A stretch of DNA of 64,000 bases from Blastomyces gilchristii SLH14081 (lineage: Eukaryota; Ascomycota; Eurotiomycetes; Onygenales; Ajellomycetaceae), in assembly GCF_000003855.2 (NCBI RefSeq), contig NW_003101674.1, positions 211,378-275,377 of the forward strand, read 5' to 3'. Under the pieces are notes generated by a model. That model had not been told where the DNA came from. It searched no databases and worked only from the letters and a program-made list of their open reading frames with translations. Below, one piece after another: positions 34,683-44,639 of the stretch. The number at the start of each line of letters is the position of its first letter. Positions within the stretch are counted from its first letter, which is position 1. The position numbers and the translations under genes were made by a program.

Positions 34683-37600
34683 ATGTCGAGCTGCTCCTAT
34701 GGTAGCGAATTTAGTGACTTCGATGATCGAGACATCCTCACCGTTGCCGCCTCTGCTAATCTTTCAGCCACCACCTCCGACAGCCCTCCAGCCCGCAAAC
34801 GAAGACGCTTGAGTCATGTTGGAGCGAGTGACACACGAGAACCGACTTCTTCTTGGGACGAAAATGGTAGTGGAGGGGACGACGGGAGCGGCCATGAATC
34901 GGGTCAGAACCTGGGTACCCTACCTTCGCGTCATCGAGCACCGACAGTCAGATACAAGAATGAAGTAAATACAAAGCCAACCGCTTCAAAATACAAAATA
35001 TATCAACCTAAACGCCCACTTGCCCAAGAACCGACTTTCGTGACCCAGTTGACCCAGCCTCCTTCGAGCCCTTCAATGATTCGTGGGCCTCGGTGGAAAA
35101 AGCCTGACCCAGAGGTTCTTGCTGCGAAACCAGTTCCGACCCGCGTGAATGTCGAGAGATGGAATATTATAGAGACGGAGAATAACGACATGGACGAGGA
35201 TCTGAAAGCTGCCATTGCCGCATCTCTGGATTCGTTTCGAGGGGAAAACAACGGAGACATGGAACCGTCGCCTAATTCCGGCAAACAGAAAAATCCCAGC
35301 TCTACCAAGTCTAGTTTTGGGCCTCAGGATATGCTTTTTGATATTGGAGATATCCCTGAAGACGCTTTCGACTCTTCCCTAGATTCATCATCTGATTCGC
35401 CTACGAAAGCTCCCGTTTTAATTTCATCCTCCGAACCGTTTCCTTCTCAATCTTCATTCCGCCGACATGGAAGTTCTCAGCAAAAGAACTTACGGCAGAT
35501 GACTCTCTTTGGTGGACCTTCTCAAACTGGCAAGCCATCATTGTCATCGCAATCTGGGTCCCACAATTGGCCCTTAGCAAACAACAATGAACCTCCAACA
35601 CATCATAAACTAGATTCTACCGCTGTAAGATCTTGGATATATCCAATAAACTTGGGCAAGAAAAGAGAGTACCAATTTAACATCACCCAGCGTGCTCTTT
35701 TTCACAATTTACTTGTTGCACTTCCGACCGGTCTTGGAAAAACTTTCATTGCTGCTACCGTCATGCTAAATTGGTTTCGGTGGACCACAGATGCCCAGAT
35801 AATTTTCGTTGCTCCAACAAAACCATTGGTCTCCCAGCAAGTTGCCGCATGTTTTGGTATTGCGGGAATACCTCGCTCACAAACTGTTATGCTCACTGGC
35901 AGTACGGTGCCAGCAATCCGTGCTGAAGAATGGCAGAGCAAACGGGTCTTCTTCATGACGCCTCAGACTCTTGTTAACGACCTCAAAAGTGGACATGCTG
36001 ATCCAAAGCGAATAGTACTGCTTGTTGTTGACGAGGCCCATCGTGCCACCGGTAGCTATGCCTATGTTGAAGCGGTGAAACTTTTACAAAAATACAACAC
36101 CAGCTTTAGGGTCCTCGCGTTAACAGCAACTCCTGGGTCAACAGTGGAAGCTGTACAAGGAGTTATTGATGGTTTGAATATATCTAGAGTTGAAATACGA
36201 ACAGAGGAGTCTCTCGACATCAGTGAATACGTTCACTCGCGAAATGTTGAAATAAAGACGTTTGAAAACTCCGACGAAATGGTCATGTGCATGGACTTGT
36301 TCGGAAAGTCCTTGCAGCCCGTTTTGGATAAACTTCGCGCCCAGAATGCGTACTGGGCCAAGGACCCAATGACTCTCACGCCATACGGACTTAGGGTTGC
36401 CAGCCAGGAGTGGATGAATTCACCCGCTGGGAGAAATGCAAACTACTCATTCAAGGGCATGATACTCAATATATTTTCGGTGCTTTCGAGTTTAGCCCAT
36501 GCAATAGACCTTCTGAAATTTCATGGGATCGGGCCGTTTTACCGCAATCTCGTTGCATTCCAGAGCTCCTTGAGTGATGGAGGCGGTGGTAAATACCGCC
36601 GTCAAGTCGCAGATAATGAGAATTTCAAGACCCTGATGAATCGACTGAGGACGTGGACCAATAATGAAGATTTTATTGGACACCCAAAATTGCAATACCT
36701 AAAGCAGGTTGTGCTTAACCATTTTATGGATGCCGAGGTTAATGGCGACACTCCTTCTGCAAATAGACGCCCGTCAAATACGCGAATAATGGTATTTGCT
36801 CATTTTCGTGACAGTGCAGAAGAGATCGTGAGGGTGTTGGCGAGACACGGGCCCATGATCCGTCCACATGTGTTTGTTGGTCAAGCCGCTGCAAAAGGAT
36901 CAGAAGGGATGGACCAAAAGACCCAACTCGATATCATCGAGAAATTTAAAAAGGGGACATACAACACAATTGTCGCTACCTCCATCGGTGAGGAAGGCCT
37001 TGACATTGGGGAGGTTGACCTTATAGTGTGTTACGACTCTTCCGCCTCGCCCATCAGAATGTTACAAAGGATGGGTCGAACCGGAAGGAAAAGAAGAGGG
37101 AATATTGTCCTTCTTTTGATGAAAGGCAAGGAAGAGGATTCGTTCACAAAAGCAAAGGATAATTACGAAAAAATGCAGCGGATGATTGCTAGCGGAACTC
37201 GTTTCACATTCCACGATGATAAGTCACCACGAATACTTCCACGAGAAATACAACCTTCAGTGGACGAAAGACAAATAGACATCCCAGCTGAAAATTCCCA
37301 GGCGGATCTACCCGAACCGGCCAAGCGTGCGAGAGTTCCTAAACGACCCCCCAAGAAATTCCACATGCCTGATGGTGTTGAAACTGGATTCACCAAGGTA
37401 TCTCGCATCAAGGGTACGAATGCGGGCCGTAAAGCTACAAATGAACTTCCCCGCACACCACCGCCCAGAGTTGTCGAAACGCTTGGTATCCCACAATTGG
37501 ATGAAGTTCTCCTTTCCAAGGACGAGCAGAGAGAGCTAGAGCAAAGATATTGCAATATCGGAGCTACCTCTCCGCAGTTTGTTTGTCGACCACGAATCGA

Positions 37601-38120
37601 CGCCTATCCAGAGCTGCAAAGGTCTTACCGCCCAATAAAATTTGTGAAGCACGGGACTGTCACCCGCCGGCTGGTTAAGGCTTGCCGGAACATGAATGCT
37701 TTAACAATTGACTGCGAGAACCATTTTAGAGATCATCTACACCCCGATGACTTATTACCTGAGCGTCATGAAGCTCCAGCCTCCAAAGGCACGAGAAGAA
37801 CGAGACATTCTGCTCCAAAAGTTAGCGAAGAGCGTCCCGACTCACCCGAATTTGGGCGACAGTTACGTCGCTCCAACAATACATCTCATCCTTTTTCTCC
37901 GTTGATGTGTTCTTCATTCTCGCCGAAGCGTCCGGAGAGGAACTCGTTTCCCAATTCCCAAGGCAGTGCAGGAGATGATCTTGAGCTTCCAGACGTCGAA
38001 ACGCTCTTCAACCAGCTGACTAGGAAGCGGATGTCCGAACAGGAGCAACAAAGTCCATCAAGGGGAGCACGAAGGAAACGCCTTATAGTTTGCCATGACA
38101 GCGATGATTTTGATATTTAG
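34683..38120 (+). CDS. MPH1: ATP-dependent DNA helicase MPH1 (FANCM family)
   Basis: A single exon of 1145 residues from the ATG at 34683; an in-frame ATG at 34662 would add seven residues but lies in a palindrome. MPH1/FANCM is a 3'-5' superfamily-2 helicase that remodels replication forks and D-loops and steers repair away from crossovers. Motifs: Walker A LPTGLGKT (about 347), DEAH (about 450), LTATPG, then [19 protein letters not shown] and [12 protein letters not shown] (about 795). The helicase-associated insert between the two RecA lobes is present ([17 protein letters not shown]). The N-terminal 300 residues and the C terminus after about 860 are low-complexity and acidic or basic in patches, as in other fungal MPH1 proteins. 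All ATPase motifs look intact. Confidence 0.97.
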   Translation: MSSCSYGSEFSDFDDRDILTVAASANLSATTSDSPPARKRRRLSHVGASDTREPTSSWDENGSGGDDGSGHESGQNLGTLPSRHRAPTVRYKNEVNTKPTASKYKIYQPKRPLAQEPTFVTQLTQPPSSPSMIRGPRWKKPDPEVLAAKPVPTRVNVERWNIIETENNDMDEDLKAAIAASLDSFRGENNGDMEPSPNSGKQKNPSSTKSSFGPQDMLFDIGDIPEDAFDSSLDSSSDSPTKAPVLISSSEPFPSQSSFRRHGSSQQKNLRQMTLFGGPSQTGKPSLSSQSGSHNWPLANNNEPPTHHKLDSTAVRSWIYPINLGKKREYQFNITQRALFHNLLVALPTGLGKTFIAATVMLNWFRWTTDAQIIFVAPTKPLVSQQVAACFGIAGIPRSQTVMLTGSTVPAIRAEEWQSKRVFFMTPQTLVNDLKSGHADPKRIVLLVVDEAHRATGSYAYVEAVKLLQKYNTSFRVLALTATPGSTVEAVQGVIDGLNISRVEIRTEESLDISEYVHSRNVEIKTFENSDEMVMCMDLFGKSLQPVLDKLRAQNAYWAKDPMTLTPYGLRVASQEWMNSPAGRNANYSFKGMILNIFSVLSSLAHAIDLLKFHGIGPFYRNLVAFQSSLSDGGGGKYRRQVADNENFKTLMNRLRTWTNNEDFIGHPKLQYLKQVVLNHFMDAEVNGDTPSANRRPSNTRIMVFAHFRDSAEEIVRVLARHGPMIRPHVFVGQAAAKGSEGMDQKTQLDIIEKFKKGTYNTIVATSIGEEGLDIGEVDLIVCYDSSASPIRMLQRMGRTGRKRRGNIVLLLMKGKEEDSFTKAKDNYEKMQRMIASGTRFTFHDDKSPRILPREIQPSVDERQIDIPAENSQADLPEPAKRARVPKRPPKKFHMPDGVETGFTKVSRIKGTNAGRKATNELPRTPPPRVVETLGIPQLDEVLLSKDEQRELEQRYCNIGATSPQFVCRPRIDAYPELQRSYRPIKFVKHGTVTRRLVKACRNMNALTIDCENHFRDHLHPDDLLPERHEAPASKGTRRTRHSAPKVSEERPDSPEFGRQLRRSNNTSHPFSPLMCSSFSPKRPERNSFPNSQGSAGDDLELPDVETLFNQLTRKRMSEQEQQSPSRGARRKRLIVCHDSDDFDI

Positions 38121-38503
38121 AATTACAATTGTCTATGATTTGGCCGGAAGGATGTTGCCTTGGGGCGTGATCGATACAACACTATCCTGTATTTTTAGGG
38201 TATTGGACAGGCCTTATTCAGCTGGCGTTTGTATATAGATACTGTGGTAGTAGATGCGCAGTAGTATATATTACATAGAGATATCCAATTGACTAAATTT
38301 TGTGCATTAAATTGGTAGGAACTAAAGCTTGTAGATTGTCATTTTTTTAGCCTGCATTCGTCATTGCCACGCCCAGATTTTTGCCCCACGCACTTAAATA
38401 ACTTCCGTCGATCATCATCGAAGCCTCCGCGATTGCACCCACCACTCGAACAGATAGATCTCGTCCCCGTATCTGCCATCACCACTATACAACTCCTACA
38501 ATC

Positions 38504-39780
38504 ATGGCAGATACACAGTTTGACAGTGCCCTGTAAGCATTGGACCCGTAAATCCTGCCACCTTTCCCCATCATCTATCTCCACTCCTTAAACCCAACCC
38601 ACCCCGCGTTTCTAACCGTCACCAGTGACCTCCTCCGCCGCCTCTCACCGCGCGACACCAAACAAAACCTCCAATACATCACCACTCTCGTCCCCGATCT
38701 AACCGAAGACCTCCTTGCCTCCGTCGACCAACCGCTGGAAATCCGCCGATGCGCCCAAACAAAGCGTGATTACCTCCTCTGCGACTACAACAGGGACGGC
38801 GACAGCTACCGCAGCCCGTGGAGCAATGAGTTCGACCCGCCGATTGAAGATGGGACTGTACCTAGCGAGCGAGTGCGGAAGTTAGAGGTAGCAGCCAATG
38901 AAGCCTTCGACGTCTACCGGGAGCTGTATTATGAGGGCGGGGTCGGGAGTGTGTATTTTTGGGATTTGGATGATGGGTTTGCTGGTGTTGTTTTGTTGAA
39001 GAAAGGTGCGGGATTTACTTTATTTTATTTGTTTGCTTTTCTACCATTGGCGAGATCTCATATTACTCTATATAACTTCGTGGTATTCTTGTTTATTTCT
39101 CTGTCCTTGTTGGGGACAATGCAGCGGTGGATATTCCCCTCTCGCAAAACACAGCCATCTTTCACCTCTATCCTGAACGACTGGCTGACCGTTTCCTCCA
39201 GCAATTACTCCTGGCTCCAAAAACTCTGGTGCCTGGGATAGTATCCACGTCTTTGAAGCCACAGACCGCGCGCGGACATGCCACTATAAACTAACGAGCA
39301 CCGTCATCCTGCATTTATCAACCGGTTCAGAAGGATTGGGTGAGATGGACCTCAGTGGAAATATGACGAGACAGATCGAGGCAGACATGGCCGTCGATGG
39401 AGACGCTAGTCATGTTGCGAATGTCGGGCGGTTGGTTGAGGATATGGAGTTGAAGATGCGGAATCTTCTTCGTATGCACACCTTTTTGCTTAAATTTACA
39501 CCAACCGTAACCGTTTTATGATATAAAACGCATCTTCTTACTAATATTGGAATCTATCTGCAGAGGAGGTCTACTTTGGGAAAGCGAAGGATATCGTTTC
39601 CGACTTGAGAAGTGAGTGCTAGACTACTTTTGGCTCCTCCCGGCAACATTGCTGCTCGGTTTGATTTTATTCCTTCTGCTAATATAATGATTTTCCTTTT
39701 GCATAGGTATCCAACCCCTTTCCGAGACAAATAGAGATCAAGCTACCCATCGGGAGATGATCAATTCAATGAAGAGGTAG
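38504..39780 (+). CDS. CAP2: F-actin-capping protein subunit beta
   Basis: Five exons, 38504-38532, 38626-39005, 39202-39471, 39564-39611 and 39707-39780, give 266 residues. The beta subunit pairs with the alpha subunit to cap barbed ends of actin filaments. The product begins [92 protein letters not shown] and [14 protein letters not shown] are the conserved blocks, and the C terminus [22 protein letters not shown] covers the actin-binding tentacle. Each junction keeps the frame and restores a conserved block. The first exon encodes only nine full codons. The second intron, 196 bases, is longer than the others. Convergent with MED11. Confidence 0.95.
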
Positions 39781-40751
39781 CATTAGTTACGGCCTTTGTT
39801 CGTCTTATAGAAAGTACCAACCGCGCAAATTCAGATGGGTTGCATTTTGCAGCAGTATTAACTTATCGTTTCTGGTTTTGGCGATAACGCGAGCGGCCCA
39901 TGTATTTTCGTTCGTCCTTTATCTTGTTTCTATCTCCTTTATGTATTCTCGGATGAGTGATAAGATATTTATGACTCTCCGAATGTAAAGAATCCAAATT
40001 ATCTTCTCCATTGCTATTAATACCAGAGTCAGGGGATCTAACTAAAGATAAATCGGCACCTGGGGAAAGCTGCAAGTCAGAGAGCCCGTCCAGTTTGTCA
40101 AAATACATTACCGCGTGAGTCGTGCTAGCACGGTTTATATAGACAAGACACTGCAGCTCTCTTCAATCAAGTACACGAGCGCCCCAACTGTGCATAGCAT
40201 CTCTTCCCAATTCCCTCGCATTGTGTAAGGATCCTATCCCGTTGAACAGCGCATACGGCTCCGTAATTTAGAAAGCAAAGGCGCTATTCGTCTGTCCTCT
40301 ATCTGCAATATAAATCCCATGGCATCTTAGCGGATAACAGGGTTGTTCCAGTCCTAGAAGCATATCTGCTTTATCGTCACATGCGGTCGGGTCACACAGG
40401 AGTTTCCCAAAGAGCTATCCCTCAATTCCAATGGTGTAATGCCTTTACAAGAGTGGGCGTTATTTGTGCTGACAACCTTCGGGGGCGGTTTCCGCTATAT
40501 ACCAGCCAGTAGAAAATGCATGAACGTCACTAGCATGGTTAATTGCGGCGCGCATGGGAAGTCTTGGCTTCAACTTGACATTCGAATATCGGTATGTCGT
40601 ACCGTGCAATATATGGAAATATTCATGAAACAGCGGGAATCGATTGACCACGCTATATTTTCGTAGCGTTGCAGGTGGAGGAGGTTGATTGTATTTCACC
40701 CCAATGTCGCGCTGACGGAGACAGTGCATGCAACCCGGCCCCGAATCAACT
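39781..40751. other. Intergenic region between convergent genes
   Basis: About 970 bases between the stops of CAP2 and MED11, expected to hold both 3' UTRs. A minus-strand frame of 81 residues (40108-39863) starts with ATG, is polar and charged, and has no recognised homology; I do not call it a gene. Confidence 0.5.
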
Positions 40752-41378
40752 TCAATCAGCTTCCATATTTCTTTCGAAAGCCCCTTTCCTATCCAATACG
40801 CCAGATTCGTTCCTGTAAGAACCTTTGTCTTTATCTAGCTGAGTAGCAAGCCTACTAGCCTCCGCCCACAACTCCGCCTCCTTATCCTTTCCGACAGTAT
40901 CCTTCCGGCTATTAAGCCAGCTAGAATCGAGAGGGTTAACTCCTCCTGACGAAGCAGCAGCAGCAATTGTTGTTGTTGTAGTACCCCCGCCTGCAGTCTC
41001 AGCAGATTCAGGCTTGATTATAGACGCTTCTTCCAGAGCATACACCTGCCGTCGGAGATGCACATCGATCGAGGAGAGGAGAGCGAAGTATTGCGAGCTT
41101 GCAGCTCTGAAAGCTGCTTGATGCGATTCTAGGGTCCCATCGATTTTGGGAATATCACTGGACTGCTGTCCTAGTGCTATGGAAGAAGAATTGGTAGTGA
41201 GCGACCTGATCGCAACGCCCGCGGCGTTGAGGAGTTTTGTTACATCCTGCGAACCTACTGTCAGGGAAACAGGTCAGAGTTCACGGAGGATATAGGGAGG
41301 ACAAACCTTGTCGATATCATTGAGTTGACGGATTCGATCAGCAGGGCTAAAGACATCGCCGGGTTCTTGTGAATGCAT
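40752..41378 (-). CDS. MED11: Mediator complex subunit 11
   Basis: Two exons on the minus strand, 41378-41307 and 41246-40752, give 188 residues. MED11 is a small head-module subunit that pairs with MED22 and helps Mediator contact TFIIH and Pol II. The signature is N-terminal: PADRIRQLNDIDKDVTKLLNAAGVAIRSL, formed across the splice junction; a conserved helical stretch follows (SHQAAFRAASSQYFALLSSI) and then HLRRQVYALEEA. The rest is low-complexity (Thr, Ala, Gly), ending in a Lys/Glu-rich helix. Length agrees with filamentous fungal MED11. The copia element is inserted only 164 bases upstream of the start codon, so it lies in the promoter region. Confidence 0.9.
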
Positions 41379-41541
41379 GGTTTCTCACTCAACAATTGAG
41401 GAAGTGTCGATATAGAGCTGCTGTACGGAGTATGATGTTGTTAGAGCTTAAGAGCGCGGCTAACTCACTAGAGTGAGTGCGCTTGGCAACGGTTACTTAA
41501 CAAACAACCACTTTTTGGATCACTTTATGTACCTCTGCACT

Positions 41542-41546
41542 AATTT
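41542..41546. repeat. Target-site duplication, left (AATTT)
   Basis: AATTT directly precedes the outer copia LTR and is matched by AATTT at 55557-55561 directly after the other LTR. Joining the flanks recreates a continuous, unduplicated site. Confidence 0.9.
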
Positions 41547-41641
41547 TGTGGAAGGTGTAAAGCTTGTGTGATTGAAAGGTTGCTAGCTTGTGGAAAGTTA
41601 TATGGTGGAAGGATTAGTAAGCCAGATCACATGACCTGACA
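41547..41641 (-). repeat. Copia 3' LTR
   Basis: 95 bp, starting TGTGG and ending TGACA on the plus strand (minus sense TGTCAG to CCACA). It differs from the other LTR by one single-base indel and two substitutions, CACATG for CACGTG (CpG) and TGGAAG against TGAAAG (CpC on the opposite strand). Confidence 0.92.
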
Positions 41642-41653
41642 CCCCCACTCACC
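41642..41653 (-). other. Copia polypurine tract
   Basis: GGTGAGTGGGGG in the minus sense, directly next to the 3' LTR, where the primer for plus-strand DNA synthesis is expected. Confidence 0.75.
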
Positions 41654-41836
41654 AGAGTAACTATACACGATGCTATATACAAAATTCACCTTCAAATCAA
41701 GTACAGATACAAAAAATGACTGGAAAAAGTGAAGTAATGAAAAATCAGTCATGATATACATCATTTTTTATCCCTCTATCTCTCTATCTTCTTTATATTC
41801 TCTTTTCAACGTGTATATTTCAACATTTTAAGTGAT

Positions 41837-41842
41837 TTAGTG
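41837..41842. repeat. Target-site duplication of the gypsy element, left
   Basis: TTAGTG precedes the gypsy LTR and TTAGTA (50155-50160) follows the other one. Five bases match exactly, the sixth differs by a G/A transition; the duplication is thus five bases, or six with one mutation. Confidence 0.75.
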
Positions 41843-42019
41843 TGATTCAAAGGTTGCCTTTCTGCCAGCGTACGATTACAGGCGTACACTGGCTTCTTAT
41901 ATATTGTAATATCGTACACTAAATTAATTAGTGGCCGCTATGGCCCCTCTTTACATTCATATGCTAGTTTGGAAGCGGCCGCGTTATTATCCAACAGTCA
42001 TACATTCTTCTGAACCACA
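41843..42019 (-). repeat. Gypsy 3' LTR
   Basis: 177 bp, TGATTC to CCACA on the plus strand. It keeps several CpG sites and a NotI-type GCGGCCGC, unlike the interior. It differs from the 5' LTR at 16 positions, all transitions at CpG or CpC. Confidence 0.93.
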
Positions 42020-42031
42020 TTCTCCCTCACC
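42020..42031 (-). other. Gypsy polypurine tract
   Basis: GGTGAGGGAGAA in the minus sense, directly before the 3' LTR. Position and composition fit the second-strand primer, and it resembles the copia tract in this window. Confidence 0.75.
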
Positions 42032-42339
42032 AGATTTGGTCACACTCACATGACCATGTCATACACTCTAGCTTCATGCAGATTAGCTTGCCACTAGCAT
42101 TTCACAATTATGTGACCTATCCCTGATTCAGCTAGTATTCTGTGTACACTCTCACAAGGAAACTTTCACTATATTACATCACTCATTCACTAACTTTTCT
42201 CATTCTTCAATTATCTTCTTCATTATCATCATCATTGAACATCACTATCTTATTCAAGATTTCTATCTCTTCTTCTGTTCAACTCTTTCTATCTGTTTAT
42301 CTATCACATTATATACATTTCTGACAATGATTCCCTGTT

Positions 42340-43984
42340 CTCACAACAAGTATTATCATAGTACTCATATCAGACAGTTTATTAGTAGTAAGTATAATAT
42401 ATTATGAAATATGATCAGAACTTGTTTATCTTCTAATAATTATCAGAATGTATTATCATGAATGATACATCTTCTTCATCTTCTTATATACTCTTGACTG
42501 TTTTCATTTCCTTCTCAGCAGATTTCTGATTGTGTTTTCTAACACAATTTTACATGAACACAGATGCTGATGTTTGTTTTTATTTGTATAGAATTTTCAT
42601 ATGTTAACAGATTCATATTCATCAATGATAGTGAATCTGATGTTAAATCATTGATTAAGAACTTGAAGAATGTGATAATGAAGAAATTATTTATATTATA
42701 TATAACTGAGTCTTCTATATTTCTCTCTGCTCTCTCTATTTCTTTCTCTATCATTCTCTCTCAATCTTCTACATCTGTCTCTGTGTCTGATTCTCTCACT
42801 TCTGCTACTTCTGTTCTCACATTCCCTGGTTTTATCATCTCTGCTTTTATTATCAGCTCTTCTCATTTTAAGAAGATGTTGTATAGACTTAATAAACTAC
42901 ATCTCTCAGTATATACACTCTCACTCTTCTTACTGACTCTCAGAATGATTTATTATATAAAGACTGTGTATAATATAACTATCTAAAGCTCAGTCATGAA
43001 TACTGATTATTATATTTATTTTAAATATTTGTAATAAGACAATCATTTATTTATATCAGAGAATCATCTCTCTTCTTAACAGTGTTAAAATTGTAAGTCT
43101 TTTTCTTTTTCATCTTTTCTTTCTGATACTGATTTTTCTGTTCTTAGAAAAAATTGTTATGAGTTTTGCTGTGTACAAAGTCATGACATTCATAGATATC
43201 AAGAAGCTTTTCATAACTGTAAAGTTTAATATTGTGAGAATATTCACTCTGATAAATTTCTTCAGAATGATAAATCTGTATCAGTCTATTCTCTGATATC
43301 TGTCATCTGACTTTATAATGCAGATAAAAGATATTCATGTTTTCAGAAACAGAAACATAGATGTTATACTCTTTTATACCTGTGAGTGTGAGACTTGTAC
43401 ATCTTATCTGAGATATTATTGTAAGAATAAGCTGTTCACACACTGTGTTCTACTTTCTGCATTTCTTTATGTCTCTCTCTCTCTTTCTGAGAAGCCTTGT
43501 GTGTGTTGTAATTATATGTATAACTCTAAGACTAGTGAGTGTTCATTCAGTAACTGTTCTCATTTCTGATTTTTTAATTTTCATACACTAACAATGATTC
43601 TTAGTTGCTCTGACATCAGAGATTATTCTAATTGAAGATGATAACATTACAAAGACTACTCTCTCTTATCTCTAAGCTTCTCTCATTACTTTCTCTTTCT
43701 TCTCTGCAGGGAAGATTATGTGCATACTGAGTTATAAGCATTCAGTCTTAGATAACTCTTATCATTATTTGTCTGATTCTGTATCTTCTTCTTCTTCTGT
43801 TTCTTCTGTCTCTGCTCTCTCTGTTCTGACTTCTGATTCTGCAGGTTCTGTACTCTTCTTCAATTTTTCTACATATACATATACACATTTCTATATTGGC
43901 ATTTCAGTTAATCTTGCAATAAATGACATTAATGTTATACACAGAGTGATAGAGAAATCAGAGACATACACAGTGTTGTTATAA
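42340..43984 (+). pseudogene. Decayed plus-strand reading frames inside the gypsy 3' third
   Basis: Opposite to pol, the plus strand holds open frames of unusual length for this stop-rich DNA: 42564-42986 (140 residues, Ser-rich middle), 43318-43569 (83 residues with CECETC, KPCVCCNYMYNSKTSECSFS) and 43718-43984 (88 residues, Ser-rich). The Cys pattern of the second looks like a small metal-binding or fungal Cys-cluster segment. The three may be exons or frameshifted parts of one extra ORF carried by this family. I do not recognise a family, and no start or splice structure is secure. Confidence 0.4.
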
Positions 43985-44639
43985 GAGTGACTTACAGCTC
44001 TTGAATCTCTTACAGATCTTGAGTTTTGAGATTTTCTTTATTTTTAACATTTTTCAGATGATGTGACATTGAAAATAGATTAAACATGTGATGTATGAAA
44101 ATGAATAAGACATGTATAATAATATTTGTCTTTTACAGCTGATTCTTATAGTTGATAATCAATTCATCATTTCTTTTCTTACACTTTTTCTTTATCTGCT
44201 AGTCACTACTCTTATATGACCTCTATATAATACAGTATTCAGTGACTAGATTCAGCAGCTTTCATCTTTTATAATTCTGTCTTATATATTATACTGTCTC
44301 TCTTTACTCACTCAGATCACTACAGTAAACAGCTCATCAAAACTAATCTCATCTGATCTCTGAGTATTCTCAGAAATTGAGATAACTTAATCTCACATAT
44401 CTGTGAATATTTCAGATAGTTCATTCTCTGTGATCTCTGCAATTGAACTGATGTAAACAGTCAAATTCAACTCTGAATTTCTTTTTCTTCTGCAATCTGA
44501 TTTATGTGTAAGTCTGTCACTCTGAGACTGCTCTTTACTGTGTTGCACTCACTGTCTGCAGCATATTATCATATAACTGACTACAGTCTCATTACTTATT
44601 GAAGTGTGATGTTTATCTGATTTCTTTATTTCTTCTCAC

